Assembly: GCA_040757775.1 (NCBI GenBank)
Contig: JBFLWQ010000001.1
Location: 122,917 to 186,916 of the forward strand
DNA: 64,000 nucleotides
DNA from: Thermodesulfobacteriota bacterium
GTDB taxonomy: Bacteria > Desulfobacterota > UBA8473
Direction: 5' to 3'
Part shown: positions 50,459 to 59,749 of the stretch, in pieces
How positions within the stretch are numbered: position 1 is the first letter of the stretch
How the letters are laid out: every line of letters begins with the position of its first letter
Notes under the pieces: model-generated
Databases searched by the model: none
Told to the model about the DNA's origin: nothing
What the model saw: the letters and a program-made list of their open reading frames with translations, nothing else
Made by a program: the position numbers and the translations under genes

Positions 50459-51622
50459 TTGAAAAATTCTAAGAGAAACTTCAACTTAGGTAATGCTTTA
50501 TATTTCTTAATTCTATTAGTTTTTGTAATACTTTTTGTGAACATATTGGTTCCCTATACAAGGACATTTTTACACGAACAGGGTCATAGATGGCTCTTTA
50601 TACTTCTTTTTTCTTCTTCCCTTTCCTTTACTGTGACCCCCTGGGTAAGATACCTTGCAAAAAAAGTAAATATCTTAGACCATCCAGACGATAGAAAAGT
50701 TCATCACCAGGCTACACCCCTGCTTGGAGGCATTGCTATATATATTGCCTTCGTCAGTTCTATTTTTATTAACAACATCTATACAAAACCATTGCTTGGC
50801 ATTTTGATAGGTGGAACCATAGTATTCTTAATAAGTGTAGTAGACGATATAATAGAGATTCCGGCAGGACTCAAGCTTCTGGTTCAGTTTCTGGCTACAT
50901 CTATCATAATCGGTTCAGGGATAGTATTAGACCTTTTCCCTGAAACACCACTTGGGCTTGCAGGAAATATATTTTTAACGTTTTTATGGGTGATTGGAAT
51001 TACCAATTCCTTTAACTTTTTCGATGGGATGGATGGTTTAGCTTCGGGTCTGGGTATAATCACAGCCTTTTTCATTGGGATTGTCGCCTTTCAAACAGAT
51101 CAGCCTTTCCTGGGATGGATAGCTATTGCCGTAATGGGCAGCTGCATTGGGTTCTTACCTTATAACTTCAGGCTGCATAAACCTGCCACCATCTTCCTTG
51201 GAGATGCCGGCAGTAACTTTCTGGGATTTACACTCGCATCTCTTGCCATATTCGGTGATTGGGCTGATAATAACCCAATAGTTTCTCTGGCTACCCCTCT
51301 GCTTATCTTCTGGATCTTTGTCTTTGATATGACACATATAACTTTAACAAGGATTATTTCAGGAAAGGTTACTAATTTAAAGGAGTGGATTAACTATGTG
51401 GGAAAAGACCACCTTCACCACCGTCTGGAGTTCTTATTAAAGAGCAAAAAACAAAGCGTCCTGTTCATCTTCTTTCTCTGTGCATGTATGGGTATAAGCG
51501 CCATTGTACTACGCTATGCCCGAACCGTTGACGCAATTCTTCTGGTAATCCAGGCAGCAATAATAGTCATCCTTGTAACTATCCTGGAAGCCATAGCAAA
51601 AAAACAGGCAAACAAAGGGTAG
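50459..51622 (+). CDS. WecA/MraY-type undecaprenyl-phosphate sugar-1-phosphate transferase
   Basis: 387 residues with about eleven membrane helices. Motifs: DHPDDRKVHHQATPLLGG, VDDIIEI, the Asp-rich NFFDGMDGLASG, FLGDAGSNFLGF and the cytosolic HLHHRL. It transfers a sugar-phosphate to the lipid carrier, starting O-antigen or capsule synthesis. TTG start with an AAAGG site. Coupled to the aminotransferase gene. The TTG is used because it is close behind the previous stop. Confidence 0.9.
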   Translation: MKNSKRNFNLGNALYFLILLVFVILFVNILVPYTRTFLHEQGHRWLFILLFSSSLSFTVTPWVRYLAKKVNILDHPDDRKVHHQATPLLGGIAIYIAFVSSIFINNIYTKPLLGILIGGTIVFLISVVDDIIEIPAGLKLLVQFLATSIIIGSGIVLDLFPETPLGLAGNIFLTFLWVIGITNSFNFFDGMDGLASGLGIITAFFIGIVAFQTDQPFLGWIAIAVMGSCIGFLPYNFRLHKPATIFLGDAGSNFLGFTLASLAIFGDWADNNPIVSLATPLLIFWIFVFDMTHITLTRIISGKVTNLKEWINYVGKDHLHHRLEFLLKSKKQSVLFIFFLCACMGISAIVLRYARTVDAILLVIQAAIIVILVTILEAIAKKQANKG

Positions 51623-51627
51623 TAAAA

Positions 51628-52536
51628 ATGGGGTTAAATAAGATGACCATGGTGAACCTGCTCGATGAATTTTTAAACTACCTTGTCGTTGAAAGAGGAT
51701 TATCTAAAAACACCCTGGAATCATACAACAGAGATTTAAACAAATACCTTGATTATCTGGAAAAAAACAATATCACAGATATTAAAGAGACCTCCAGTTC
51801 TCGTATAATGGCTTTCATTTCTACACTAAAGCAAAAGGGGCTCGCAACCAAGACCACTGCAAGAAACCTGGTGGCTGTCAAAATGTTTTATAAGTTTCTG
51901 GTTAATGAAAATTACCTTGAGAAAAACCCTGCCACAAAAATTGACTCTCCAAAAACATGGATCAAATTGCCCAGTACCCTGGCACTGGACGAGGTGGAGA
52001 GGTTACTTGATCAACCTGATACAAACAATCATTTAGGCATAAGGGATTCTGCCATGTTAGAACTGCTGTATGCCACCGGGTTAAGGGTTTCTGAGCTCGT
52101 TTCTCTATCCCTAAACAGTATTAATTTAGAAGTGGGTTACCTCATTGCCTTTGGAAAAGGTAACAAGGAGAGAATTGTTCCCATAGGGAGTCAGGCAACA
52201 CAAAAGCTAAAGGAGTATCTGGTGTCTGCCAGAAAAAAACTACTTAAAAACTCAAACAGTCCTTATCTTTTTGTAAATCGTTCAGGAAATTCTCTATCCC
52301 GACAGGGCTTTTGGAAGATTATTAAAAAGTATACCTTTAAGGCAGGGATAAAGAAGAATATAACACCTCACACCTTAAGGCATTCTTTTGCCACCCATCT
52401 CCTGGAAAGGGGAGCAGACCTGCGTTCAGTGCAGACTATGCTGGGCCATGTTGATATTTCTACCACCCAGATATATACCCATGTGACAAGAGAAAGATTA
52501 AAAAAGCTCCATAATCAATTACATCCCAGGGCTTAG
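51628..52536 (+). CDS. xerD: Xer-type site-specific tyrosine recombinase
   Basis: 302 residues, XerC/XerD family. SAM-like core-binding domain (FLNYLVVERGLSKNTLESYNRDL pattern, residues about 10-35) and catalytic domain with Arg (YATGLRVSELV), Lys (GKGNKERIVP), HTLRHSFATHLLERG, LGHVDISTTQ and Tyr in IYTHV. Housekeeping resolution of chromosome dimers; assignment to XerD rather than XerC is tentative. No dif site recognised. Confidence 0.85.
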   Translation: MGLNKMTMVNLLDEFLNYLVVERGLSKNTLESYNRDLNKYLDYLEKNNITDIKETSSSRIMAFISTLKQKGLATKTTARNLVAVKMFYKFLVNENYLEKNPATKIDSPKTWIKLPSTLALDEVERLLDQPDTNNHLGIRDSAMLELLYATGLRVSELVSLSLNSINLEVGYLIAFGKGNKERIVPIGSQATQKLKEYLVSARKKLLKNSNSPYLFVNRSGNSLSRQGFWKIIKKYTFKAGIKKNITPHTLRHSFATHLLERGADLRSVQTMLGHVDISTTQIYTHVTRERLKKLHNQLHPRA

Positions 52537-52560
52537 ACTGTATCAGTGGGTCCGGGTCAG

Positions 52561-52610
52561 TCCGCCTCTGGAGGAAACACCGATCAGTACGGGCGAGGTT
52601 ATTCTCGCCC
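52561..52610. repeat. Palindromes in the xer to CCA-enzyme gap
   Basis: TCCGCC-TCT-GGAGGA (52561-52575) is a decayed member of the TCCGCC/GGCGGA family. GGGCGAG-GTTATT-CTCGCCC (52591-52610) is a REP-like hairpin. Either could act as a terminator-like element; no T-tract follows. Confidence 0.55.
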
Positions 52611-52659
52611 CTGCGTAACACTGACACTGAATTTCTATGATTTGCGGTGACCTGCTACA

Positions 52660-55296
52660 ATGGAAGTAATTATCACACATGTAAATGCCGATTTTGATTC
52701 TCTCGCTTCGATGCTGGCGGCAAAAAAGCTGTATCCAGAGGCTCGTCTTGCCTTTCCTGGTTCTCAGGAAAAAAGCATGAGGGATTTTTTTATCCAGTCA
52801 ACGATTTACGTCTTTCAGGTAGAAAAGCTAAAGAACATAGACCTTGAAAACATCCATCGTCTTATCCTGGTTGATACAAGACAGGCAAGTCGAATAGGGA
52901 AATTCGCGGAGATTAAAGACAGGACGAATTTGGATATCCATATATATGATCATCATCCGCCTTCATCTGACGACATCTCAGGCTCTCTGGAAGTAATAAA
53001 AGAGGTAGGGTCCACTGCGACTATTTTAACCCAGATTTTAAAAGACCGGAATATCGAAATCAGTCCTGATGAGGCTACAATCATGACCCTCGGGATATAC
53101 GAAGACACAGGTTCGTTCACCTTCTCTTCAACCACAAGCGATGATCATCTGGCTGCAAGTTATCTCCTTTCCAAAGGGGCAAATCTGAATACTGTTTCAG
53201 ATATGCTTATCAAAGAATTAACAGCCGAAGAGGTCTCACTACTGAATGATCTTGTCCTTTCTGCCACCACTCACAATATAAACGGTATTGACGTTGTAAT
53301 AGCCAAGGTCTCCACCAATAAATATATAGGGGATTTCGCAGTATTAGTCCATAAACTAAAAGACATGAAAAATATCAATGTACTCTTTGCATTGGCTAGA
53401 ATGGAGGATCGGATATATCTAATTTGCAGAAGCAGGGTTGACTATATAAACGTCAGTGAGATCGCTATAGAATTTGGAGGAGGGGGACACTCGACTGCCG
53501 CATCTGCAACTATCAGGGACCTGACGCTTATTCAAGTCGAAGAAAAACTGCTGAGTGTTCTTCGTAACAAGATAGGAATACGGATACATGCAAAGGACAT
53601 AATGGCTTTTCCGGTAAAGGTGATAGACTCTGCAGAATCGCTGCAAAGAGCAGGGAAGCTTTTGACAAGGTACAATATAAATGTATTACCAGTGATTAAA
53701 GAGAATAAACTTGTGGGTCTAATCTCCAGACAAATAATTGAAAAAGCAACTTACCATGGATTAAAGGATCTGCCCACTGAGGAGTATATGTCTACAGATT
53801 TTTCATCAGTAAGCCCGGATGCTCCCTTCATTACCGTCCAAAAAATTATCATAGAAAACAATCAAAGGTTCCTTCCGGTTGTGGAAAACGACTGTATAGT
53901 GGGGGCAATCACCAGAACAGATCTGCTGAGAACAATACAAAGTGACCTTTTAAAAGACCCTTCTTATCCGTATGCCTTTGATCGTGACACCCGTCTCACA
54001 AGAAAAAAATCCGTTGCAAAACTGATGAAAGAACGGTTGAACCAAAGAATCCTTGAAGTATTACAAAACATAGGTAAAAAGGCCGAAGATCTCAATTACA
54101 ATGCCTATCTTGTAGGAGGGATCGTCAGAGACATTATCCTTCGGCATGAGACCCTTGACATTGATATTGTAATAGAAGGGGATGGAATTGAACTGGCAAA
54201 GCGATTTGCCACGGATTATACCTGTAAAGTAACATCTCACGAGAAATTCGGCACCGCTACATTGATCTTCCCTGACAACCTCAGGATAGATGTAGCCACA
54301 GCCAGACTCGAATACTATAAATCCCCTGCAGCGCTCCCTACCGTTGAATTGAGCTCGATAAAACTGGACCTTTACCGCAGGGATTTCACAATGAACACAT
54401 TGGCAATAAGATTAAATCCCGCAGGTTTTGGTGAACTGATAGATTTCTTCGGTGCTCAGAAAGATATCAAGGAAAAGACAATCAGGGTAATACATAACCT
54501 GAGCTTTGTTGAAGACCCGACAAGGATATTCAGGGCTATCCGTTTCGAGCAGAGATTCGGCTTTCAGATAGGGAAGCACACCGCTAATCTTATAAACAAC
54601 GCTGTCAAGATGAATTTTTTCGATCAACTGGATGGCTACAGGTTTTTCTCTGAATTGAAACTTATATTTCAAGAAGAAGAACCCGTACTGGTAATAAAGA
54701 GATTAGCTGAATTCGACATTCTGAGGTTTATCCATCCAAAGATAAAATTCAACGAGAAAATGAAGAAACACTTACAAAACATTAAAGGAATTATTTCCTG
54801 GTTCAATCTTCTGTACTTAGAAGAAAAATATGAAAAGTGGCGAATCTACTTCCTTGGATTGATAGATCCCCTGAATAAACAGGAGGTTCTTCAACTCTGT
54901 CAAAGGTTATCCATAACTGAAAAAAATAGGCAGAAGATTATCCTCGGTATTGAACAGTCGGAGGCTATCCTTAAACAGATCGGAGAAAGAGACATAGCAG
55001 AGAGAAGCAAAATCTATAATATTCTTAGGCACACATCCACAGAGTCTCTGCTTTTCGCCATGGCAAAAACTGATAAAAACTATATAAAGAGGAATATATC
55101 CCTTTATTTTACTCAACTGAAAAGGACTCATATCCTTTTAAACGGTGAAGATATCAAAAATCTGGGAATAGCACCAGGGAAGATATTTAAAAGGATACTG
55201 GACGATCTTCTCGAAGCCAAATTGGATGGAAGGGTTAAAACCAGAAAGGAAGAAATCAATTTTATAAAAGAAAATTATATGGATAGCGTAAGTTGA
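52660..55296 (+). CDS. DHH phosphoesterase-CBS-CBS-tRNA nucleotidyltransferase fusion
   Basis: 878 residues in three parts. DHH/DHHA1 domain (1-305): THVNADFDSLAS, DTRQ, YDHHPP, GSTATI, GGGGHSTAAS. Two CBS motifs (about 310-430): AKDIMAFPVKV and TEEYMSTDFSSVSPDA. Class II poly(A) polymerase/CCA head (about 455 on): YLVGGIVRDIIL, TLDIDIVIEGDG, the RRDFTMNTLA motif and DPTRIFRAIRF. It adds C and/or A to tRNA 3' ends. This architecture is known in Aquificae and Deltaproteobacteria, sometimes split into A- and CC-adding enzymes. It follows that tRNA-maturation specificity needs testing. Confidence 0.88.
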   Translation: MEVIITHVNADFDSLASMLAAKKLYPEARLAFPGSQEKSMRDFFIQSTIYVFQVEKLKNIDLENIHRLILVDTRQASRIGKFAEIKDRTNLDIHIYDHHPPSSDDISGSLEVIKEVGSTATILTQILKDRNIEISPDEATIMTLGIYEDTGSFTFSSTTSDDHLAASYLLSKGANLNTVSDMLIKELTAEEVSLLNDLVLSATTHNINGIDVVIAKVSTNKYIGDFAVLVHKLKDMKNINVLFALARMEDRIYLICRSRVDYINVSEIAIEFGGGGHSTAASATIRDLTLIQVEEKLLSVLRNKIGIRIHAKDIMAFPVKVIDSAESLQRAGKLLTRYNINVLPVIKENKLVGLISRQIIEKATYHGLKDLPTEEYMSTDFSSVSPDAPFITVQKIIIENNQRFLPVVENDCIVGAITRTDLLRTIQSDLLKDPSYPYAFDRDTRLTRKKSVAKLMKERLNQRILEVLQNIGKKAEDLNYNAYLVGGIVRDIILRHETLDIDIVIEGDGIELAKRFATDYTCKVTSHEKFGTATLIFPDNLRIDVATARLEYYKSPAALPTVELSSIKLDLYRRDFTMNTLAIRLNPAGFGELIDFFGAQKDIKEKTIRVIHNLSFVEDPTRIFRAIRFEQRFGFQIGKHTANLINNAVKMNFFDQLDGYRFFSELKLIFQEEEPVLVIKRLAEFDILRFIHPKIKFNEKMKKHLQNIKGIISWFNLLYLEEKYEKWRIYFLGLIDPLNKQEVLQLCQRLSITEKNRQKIILGIEQSEAILKQIGERDIAERSKIYNILRHTSTESLLFAMAKTDKNYIKRNISLYFTQLKRTHILLNGEDIKNLGIAPGKIFKRILDDLLEAKLDGRVKTRKEEINFIKENYMDSVS

Positions 55297-55398
55297 CAAC
55301 AGATGCCCTCTTTGATATATAGCAAGGGCAGAAAAGGATGCTACGGAGACCTGAAAAACTCTCTCTGCTAACGTGGAACAGAAAAGGAGAAGCACTAT

Positions 55399-56382
55399 AT
55401 GTCTAAGAATAGAATATTGAGTGGTATGCGACCTTCTGGTAAATTGCACCTTGGAAACTTCTTCGGAGCTTTAGACAGCTGGGTAAAACTTCAAGATGAG
55501 TATGAATGTTTTTACTTTGCTGCTGATTGGCATGCCCTGACCAGTGAGTACGAAAATACAGAGATAATAAAAGAGAGCATTACAGATATGTTCATCGATT
55601 GGTTGAGTGCAGGTATTGATCCCGAAAAAAGCACCATCTTCATACAGTCGAAGATACCAGAACATGCTGAGCTCCATATCCTACTCTCAATGATCACTCC
55701 TTTGTCCTGGCTGGAGCGCAATCCAACCTATAAAGAGCAACAACAAGAATTAACAAACAGGGATATTTCTACCTATGGTTTTTTAGGCTATCCTGTCTTA
55801 CAGGCGGCGGACATAATTATCTATAAAGCTCATAAGGTTCCTGTTGGGATAGACCAGGTACCTCATCTTGAATTAACCCGGGAGATTGCCCGTCGTTTTA
55901 ATTTTCTTTATAAGGAAATCTTTCCTCTCCCGGAGCCTATTTTGACCGAGATGCCTAAACTGCTGGGTATAGATGGGAGAAAAATGAGCAAAGCATACAA
56001 CAACGCTATATACCTATCAGACCCTTCAGAGGTAATCAGGGAAAAGATAGAGGAGATGTTCACAGATCCCCAAAGGGCAAGAAAATCTGATCCAGGAGAC
56101 CCGGAAGTTTGTAATGTCTTTTCCTTCCATAAGCTGTTTAGCCCCTCTGAGGAGGTTAGTGAAATATCCCACAGTTGTCGATCTGCAGGTATTGGATGTG
56201 TTGACTGCAAGAAAAGAATTGCATCCAGAGTAATTACTTTTCTATCGCCGCTTCAGGTAAAAAGGGAATACTTATTAAACCACCTTGAAAGGGTAGAAGA
56301 AATCATAGAAACAGGGATTAAGAAGGCTCAGGGTATAGCAAAGGAGACTATGAAGGAGGTAAGAGAGGCAATAAGAATTTGA
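55399..56382 (+). CDS. trpS: Tryptophanyl-tRNA synthetase
   Basis: 327 residues. Class I synthetase: SGMRPSGKLHLGNFFGAL (HIGH-like), ERNPTYKEQ, GYPVLQAADIIIYKA, VPVGIDQ, and KMSKAYNN (KMSKS). Charges tRNA-Trp in the cytosol. AAAGGAG site upstream; terminator follows at 56391. Confidence 0.95.
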   Translation: MSKNRILSGMRPSGKLHLGNFFGALDSWVKLQDEYECFYFAADWHALTSEYENTEIIKESITDMFIDWLSAGIDPEKSTIFIQSKIPEHAELHILLSMITPLSWLERNPTYKEQQQELTNRDISTYGFLGYPVLQAADIIIYKAHKVPVGIDQVPHLELTREIARRFNFLYKEIFPLPEPILTEMPKLLGIDGRKMSKAYNNAIYLSDPSEVIREKIEEMFTDPQRARKSDPGDPEVCNVFSFHKLFSPSEEVSEISHSCRSAGIGCVDCKKRIASRVITFLSPLQVKREYLLNHLERVEEIIETGIKKAQGIAKETMKEVREAIRI

Positions 56383-56390
56383 TGAAATAA

Positions 56391-56419
56391 AAAGGGGCTA
56401 GTGCCATTCACTAACCCCT
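56391..56419 (+). terminator. Terminator-like hairpin after trpS
   Basis: AGGGGCTAGTG and CACTAACCCCT pair with one mismatch around a CCATT loop, followed by GATTTTCTT. It lies between convergent trpS and tRNA-Ala and may serve both. Confidence 0.6.
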
Positions 56420-56428
56420 TGATTTTCT

Positions 56429-56504
<76 letters not shown>

Positions 56505-56636
56505 TTCATTTTTCTAATAAAAACCAAAAATTGATTGGGTTTTTTTATGTTTTATGGCATACCATAAAAGAAATTTTGCGTCAAGGTTTTTGTTGACAGT
56601 CAGGTTGGGTTTTGCTTATAATTCAAATTCAATATT

Positions 56637-56803
56637 GACGGCTTCGTAAAAAGTCCATGTGTCCGCCTTTTGGCGGATAGCACTGCATCCTTCGTAATTG
56701 CAGTGTACTCTCAAGTACGCCTCATTCCTCAGGATTTGCGCGCCTTGCATCTGAAGCTTTTTACTGTGTCGTCTGATTTTTAACTTTTTACAGCTTCATC
56801 AAT
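56637..56803 (+). repeat. MITE-like repeat, copy 3
   Basis: Starts GACGGCTTCGTAAAAAGTC as in copy 2, ends TAACTTTTTACAGCTTCAT. CAATATT flanks both sides as a direct repeat. Differs from copies 1 and 2 by an extra TCCGCC-TTTT-GGCGGA palindrome at 56662-56677. It fills the middle of the 335-bp gap between the two tRNAs. Confidence 0.85.
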
Positions 56804-56839
56804 ATTGAGATGTAGCATTAATATTTCAATAAGCTAAAT

Positions 56840-56927
56840 GCCGGAGTGGTGAAACTGGTAGACGCAGGGGACTCAAAATCCCCCGGGGCTCGCCTCCGTG
56901 TCGGTTCGAGTCCGACCTCCGGCACCA
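56840..56927 (+). tRNA. tRNA-Leu(CAA)
   Basis: 88 bases including CCA, class II with long variable arm. Acceptor GCCGGAG/CTCCGGC, anticodon loop CTCAAAA (anticodon CAA), T-arm TCGGTTCGAGTCCGA. The short ORFs running through it on both strands are accidental. Confidence 0.95.
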
Positions 56928-56934
56928 ATAAAAG

Positions 56935-56970
56935 AGGGTTAGCCCGCCTATGGCGGGTTAGCCCTTTTTT
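56935..56970 (+). terminator. Rho-independent terminator after tRNA-Leu
   Basis: AGGGTTAGCCCGCC-TAT-GGCGGGTTAGCCCT with two G-U type positions, then TTTTTT. Strong canonical terminator. Confidence 0.85.
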
Positions 56971-57264
56971 AATAGAATATGAGAATCGGTCACAGATACA
57001 GCAGCTCCGCGAATTACAGAATTCCTTATAGCTTTCCATTCAGATTTGATTGCCTCTATTCATCCTCAGAGTGTCGCTGAATGGAGGAAATGTGTGATTG
57101 CGAAACCTGATCCAATACCTCCTCCGCGGCATAAAATAATTACTTTGTATCTATCTGTTATTTAAAAAGAATGCGAGAACCGTCCCCTTTTCCTTTTCTT
57201 CTTACAGTTACCAAAGGACTTGAAAGGAAATTTTATAGAACGTTCTTAAGGAGAAGCTATATCC

Positions 57265-57330
57265 CCACACCAATTTATTGGTATTGGGGATAAATCTTTA
57301 CTTGACTCTTTTTACCTAAAGGTAGTGATT
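57265..57330 (-). repeat. Leader-like dispersed repeat, copy C (second module only)
   Basis: GGATAAATCTTTACTTGACT with TTTTTACCTAAAGGTA matches 1203-1240 closely, and is preceded by a hairpin (CCCCA..ACCAAT / ATTGGT..TGGGG) as in copy A. The surrounding gap 56971-57471 holds no gene. Confidence 0.6.
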
Positions 57331-57471
57331 TGTTGTGCCGCTCCCCTAGACTGCTGAAAGTTCGTGTACCATCAGATCTACCCCTTCAAGTACCTGCTTG
57401 AGTAAAGGCAAAACTGGCTCATTGTTAGTCGAGAAATGGAATGACACCCAGGTGATTACCTCTTTCTTGAA

Positions 57472-57720
57472 CTACAAGGTTAACAAAATCGCTAACGGTG
57501 CTACCAATAGGACCCACCCAATAATTTGCAGAACGCGATTCCCGAGCCAGATCATCGCAATCGGGATTAAAAGGATTGCGAAAAGTATTGTTGTGTTTTT
57601 TATTCTTTCATCGGCATGCCAGGATGGAAGAACGGCGGCAAAGATCAACAACGGAACGAAAAGTGATAGTATCCGCCCCAATGTGACGATCTTTCTGTTT
57701 TTTTCGCTTTTGTTCTTCAT
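57472..57720 (-). CDS. Small three-helix membrane protein
   Basis: 82 residues from the ATG at 57718-57720: a basic N-terminus (MKNKSEKNRK) then hydrophobic segments at about 15-31, 42-58 and 62-81. No family recognised. A 68-codon frame upstream on the same strand (ending in another frame) overlaps its start and may be the 5' part of a frameshifted gene. The opposite-strand reading is judged a shadow. Confidence 0.45.
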   Translation of the reverse strand: MKNKSEKNRKIVTLGRILSLFVPLLIFAAVLPSWHADERIKNTTILFAILLIPIAMIWLGNRVLQIIGWVLLVAPLAILLTL

Positions 57721-57969
57721 CGTCAATAAATCGCGCTACTTCGCGCGTAAGGCTGTTAATTTGATTCAGGGAATACTCAAATTGCCGAGTAATCTTTGTA
57801 CCGGGCCATTGCAATCCCCTTATGTAAAGGTTAAAAGTCTGAGTTCATATTACTACCCATCGGTATGAATACTCCCTGCATAACGAGTCTGTAGAAAAAC
57901 CCATAAATCAGGAATTGGAGGGTTGAAGGGGACGTTGTTGAATTCTTTCACTTATTTTTTTGAGAAATC

Positions 57970-58149
57970 TCATCCTCCTTCCCCTTTCAATTGCTCCGGA
58001 CTTCTCTCTTCCAGCCACAGCTTGCAGACATTCTTCCAACCTATCCTGCGCCATTTCTTAAATACCGCCTTTAACTCATTCAAGTCCTTCGCTTCCAGAA
58101 GATCTTTCTGGGCAGCTTTCAAATCTTCAAGAGATGCAATTGTCGGCAT
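57970..58149 (-). CDS. 59-residue helical protein
   Basis: ATG preceded by GGAG at 6-base spacing. The product (MPTIASLEDLKAAQKDLLEAK..., ending in EERSPEQLKGEGG) is charged and helical with a Trp-rich middle (KKWRRIGWKNVCKLWLEE). Lies downstream of leader-like repeat copy B on the same strand, as the gene at 739 lies downstream of copy A. Family unknown. Confidence 0.5.
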   Translation of the reverse strand: MPTIASLEDLKAAQKDLLEAKDLNELKAVFKKWRRIGWKNVCKLWLEERSPEQLKGEGG

Positions 58150-58221
58150 AATTTACTCCGTCTTTGGAAATTGAAATTCAATAATAAGAGAAAAGAGGAC
58201 AGATACGCTTCATCTTAAATA

Positions 58222-58310
58222 AAAAAAGGCGATCTCCCTCTTCGCTCCTATAATTAAAAAGTAGAGAAAGACGCCCTCGTGATTGCCCCTTTGCGATTAG
58301 GGTTTATAAA
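58222..58310 (-). repeat. Leader-like dispersed repeat, copy B (first module only)
   Basis: GGCGATCTCC..., AAAGACGCCCTC, then CCCCTTTGCGATTAGGGTTTA as in 1095-1182. Arms GGCG and CGCC allow a hairpin. Occupies part of the 58150-58458 gap, which shows no other feature except an AT-rich stretch before the next gene. Confidence 0.6.
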
Positions 58311-58458
58311 CTCATTATCATCATTTAACCATACACTTTCTTATATCTCAACTTTCAGAAAGAATCCAGTGTTTTTTACATTGTGTCATCGAACGACTTT
58401 ATGTATAATTATAAGAATAAAAACCAGTAGTTTTTATAACCCTAAAAAGGAGGCAAAA

Positions 58459-59025
58459 ATGGAAGGATGGACCGAAGAAGAAATTAGAAACAAGGATTTA
58501 ATGGCACCATGCGGGTTATACTGTGGTGTATGCGGAGTTTACCTTTCAACAAGGGATGGAAATGAAAAATTCAGGGCCACTATGGGGAACCTTTATGGAA
58601 CAAAACCCGAAGAAACAGCATGTTTAGGGTGTATGCAGCCTGATCCACCGAAAAAGCTCTACGGTATATGTAATGTATGCAAAGTAAGGGATTGTGTAAA
58701 ATCAAAGGGATATTACTCTTGCCATCAATGCAAGGAATGGCCGTGCAGCATGATTCAGAATTTCCCCCTTGCCACTGGCGCAAGAGTTATGAAAAGAACG
58801 ATCCCAATATGGCGGGCAAAGGTAGCCGAGTGTGGTGATGAGAGAGGCAGTGTGGAATGGGTCCGATCAGAATGCGAACGTTATCATTGTTCTTCATGCG
58901 GCAAACCGCTTTTCAGAGGTGCACAACGTTGTAGAGTATGCAAAAAACCAGTAGCCGATGAACTGGACGGGTCCCTTCAAGCTGATGTTGATATGAAGAA
59001 AATGCACCAATGGCTCATTGAGTAG
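58459..59025 (+). CDS. DUF3795-family cysteine-rich protein
   Basis: 188 residues from an ATG with AAAGGAGG. Many Cys pairs: MAPCGLYCGVCGVY, CLGCMQPDPP, GICNVCKVRDC, YSCHQCKEWPC, CSSCGKPLFRG and CRVCKK. The N-terminal part is the DUF3795 signature; a zinc ribbon closes the protein. Probably metal- or iron-sulphur-binding. Function unknown. Upstream in-frame codons to 58279 are rejected because they cross the repeat copy B. Confidence 0.8.
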   Translation: MEGWTEEEIRNKDLMAPCGLYCGVCGVYLSTRDGNEKFRATMGNLYGTKPEETACLGCMQPDPPKKLYGICNVCKVRDCVKSKGYYSCHQCKEWPCSMIQNFPLATGARVMKRTIPIWRAKVAECGDERGSVEWVRSECERYHCSSCGKPLFRGAQRCRVCKKPVADELDGSLQADVDMKKMHQWLIE

Positions 59026-59102
59026 GATAGGGATGGCTGTACTAGCTCAATAATTCACTATGATATGAAAATCTAAGGTAATTCCTTACATCAAGAAAAT
59101 TC

Positions 59103-59131
59103 TTGACTTTTTTTAGAAAAATTTATAGATT
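59103..59131 (+). promoter_or_regulatory. Promoter of the zapB-like/zapA unit
   Basis: TTGACT (59103-59108), 17-bp spacer, TAGATT (59126-59131), 62 bases upstream of the zapB-like start. AT-rich flanks. Confidence 0.45.
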
Positions 59132-59193
59132 AAGGGTTATCTTAAGAACAATAATCATAAATAAGTTTCTAATAAAGAACTGGTTAGGGGATA

Positions 59194-59418
59194 ATGATGG
59201 CAGATCTGAGTAATTTTGAAAAACTAGAAGGCAGAATAGATAACTTAATCAAACAAAGCACTTTTTTAAAAGAAGAAAATAAGATTTTGTTAGAAAAGCT
59301 AAATCAAAAGGATCAAGACATACATAAACTAACCGATAATATAGAAGAACTCCATAAGGAAAGGACATTAGTATTTGACAAGGTTGTTGGTCTGATTGAC
59401 AAACTAGAAGATATATAA
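59194..59418 (+). CDS. ZapB-like coiled-coil cell-division protein
   Basis: 74 residues that are almost entirely coiled coil (LEGRIDNLIKQSTFLKEENKILLEKL). Short coiled-coil proteins just before zapA are ZapB-like partners of the FtsZ ring. Starts with two Met codons. Overlaps nothing; zapA follows by 13 bp. Confidence 0.65.
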   Translation: MMADLSNFEKLEGRIDNLIKQSTFLKEENKILLEKLNQKDQDIHKLTDNIEELHKERTLVFDKVVGLIDKLEDI

Positions 59419-59431
59419 TTAGAGAGGAGCT

Positions 59432-59740
59432 TTGAAAAAAAATATAGATATTGAAATACTGGGCCAGAAATATACAATTAAAAGCGATGAAGAAGAAGTT
59501 TTTGTTTATAACATAGTAGATTATTTAAATAAAAAAATAGAGGAGGTATTACGAACCACCACAACTGTTGACACCCTTAATGCAATCGTCGTAGTGGCTT
59601 TAAATATTACTAGCGATCTCTTCCGGATAAAAAATGAAGAGGGATATCTTAGGCAGCAAATTGAAAACAAATCAGGACATTTGATTAGTTTAATTGACTC
59701 CTATGTTGATAATGAAGGAAACATCTCAAGTAATAATTAA
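59432..59740 (+). CDS. zapA: Cell-division protein ZapA
   Basis: 102 residues, TTG start with GAGAGGAG. IEILGQKYTIKSDEEEVFVYNIVDYLNKKI and TLNAIVVVALNITSDLF are ZapA signatures; a coiled-coil tail follows. Bundles FtsZ at mid-cell. Followed directly by 6S RNA, a conserved proteobacterial order. Confidence 0.88.
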   Translation: MKKNIDIEILGQKYTIKSDEEEVFVYNIVDYLNKKIEEVLRTTTTVDTLNAIVVVALNITSDLFRIKNEEGYLRQQIENKSGHLISLIDSYVDNEGNISSNN

Positions 59741-59749
59741 AACCCAATT

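Noticed and set aside
55297-55398. T-box or trp leader before trpS
   Set aside because: No specifier loop or T-box sequence could be recognised in about 100 bases.
56818-57039. Short frames on both strands through tRNA-Leu
   Set aside because: They coincide with an unambiguous tRNA and its terminator.
57398-57868. 156-codon plus-strand frame
   Set aside because: Composition is odd, with no ribosome site or family; it lies antisense to the more plausible membrane-protein frame on the minus strand.
57923-58174. 83-codon plus-strand frame
   Set aside because: Ser/Phe-rich antisense shadow of the 59-residue minus-strand gene at 57970-58149.
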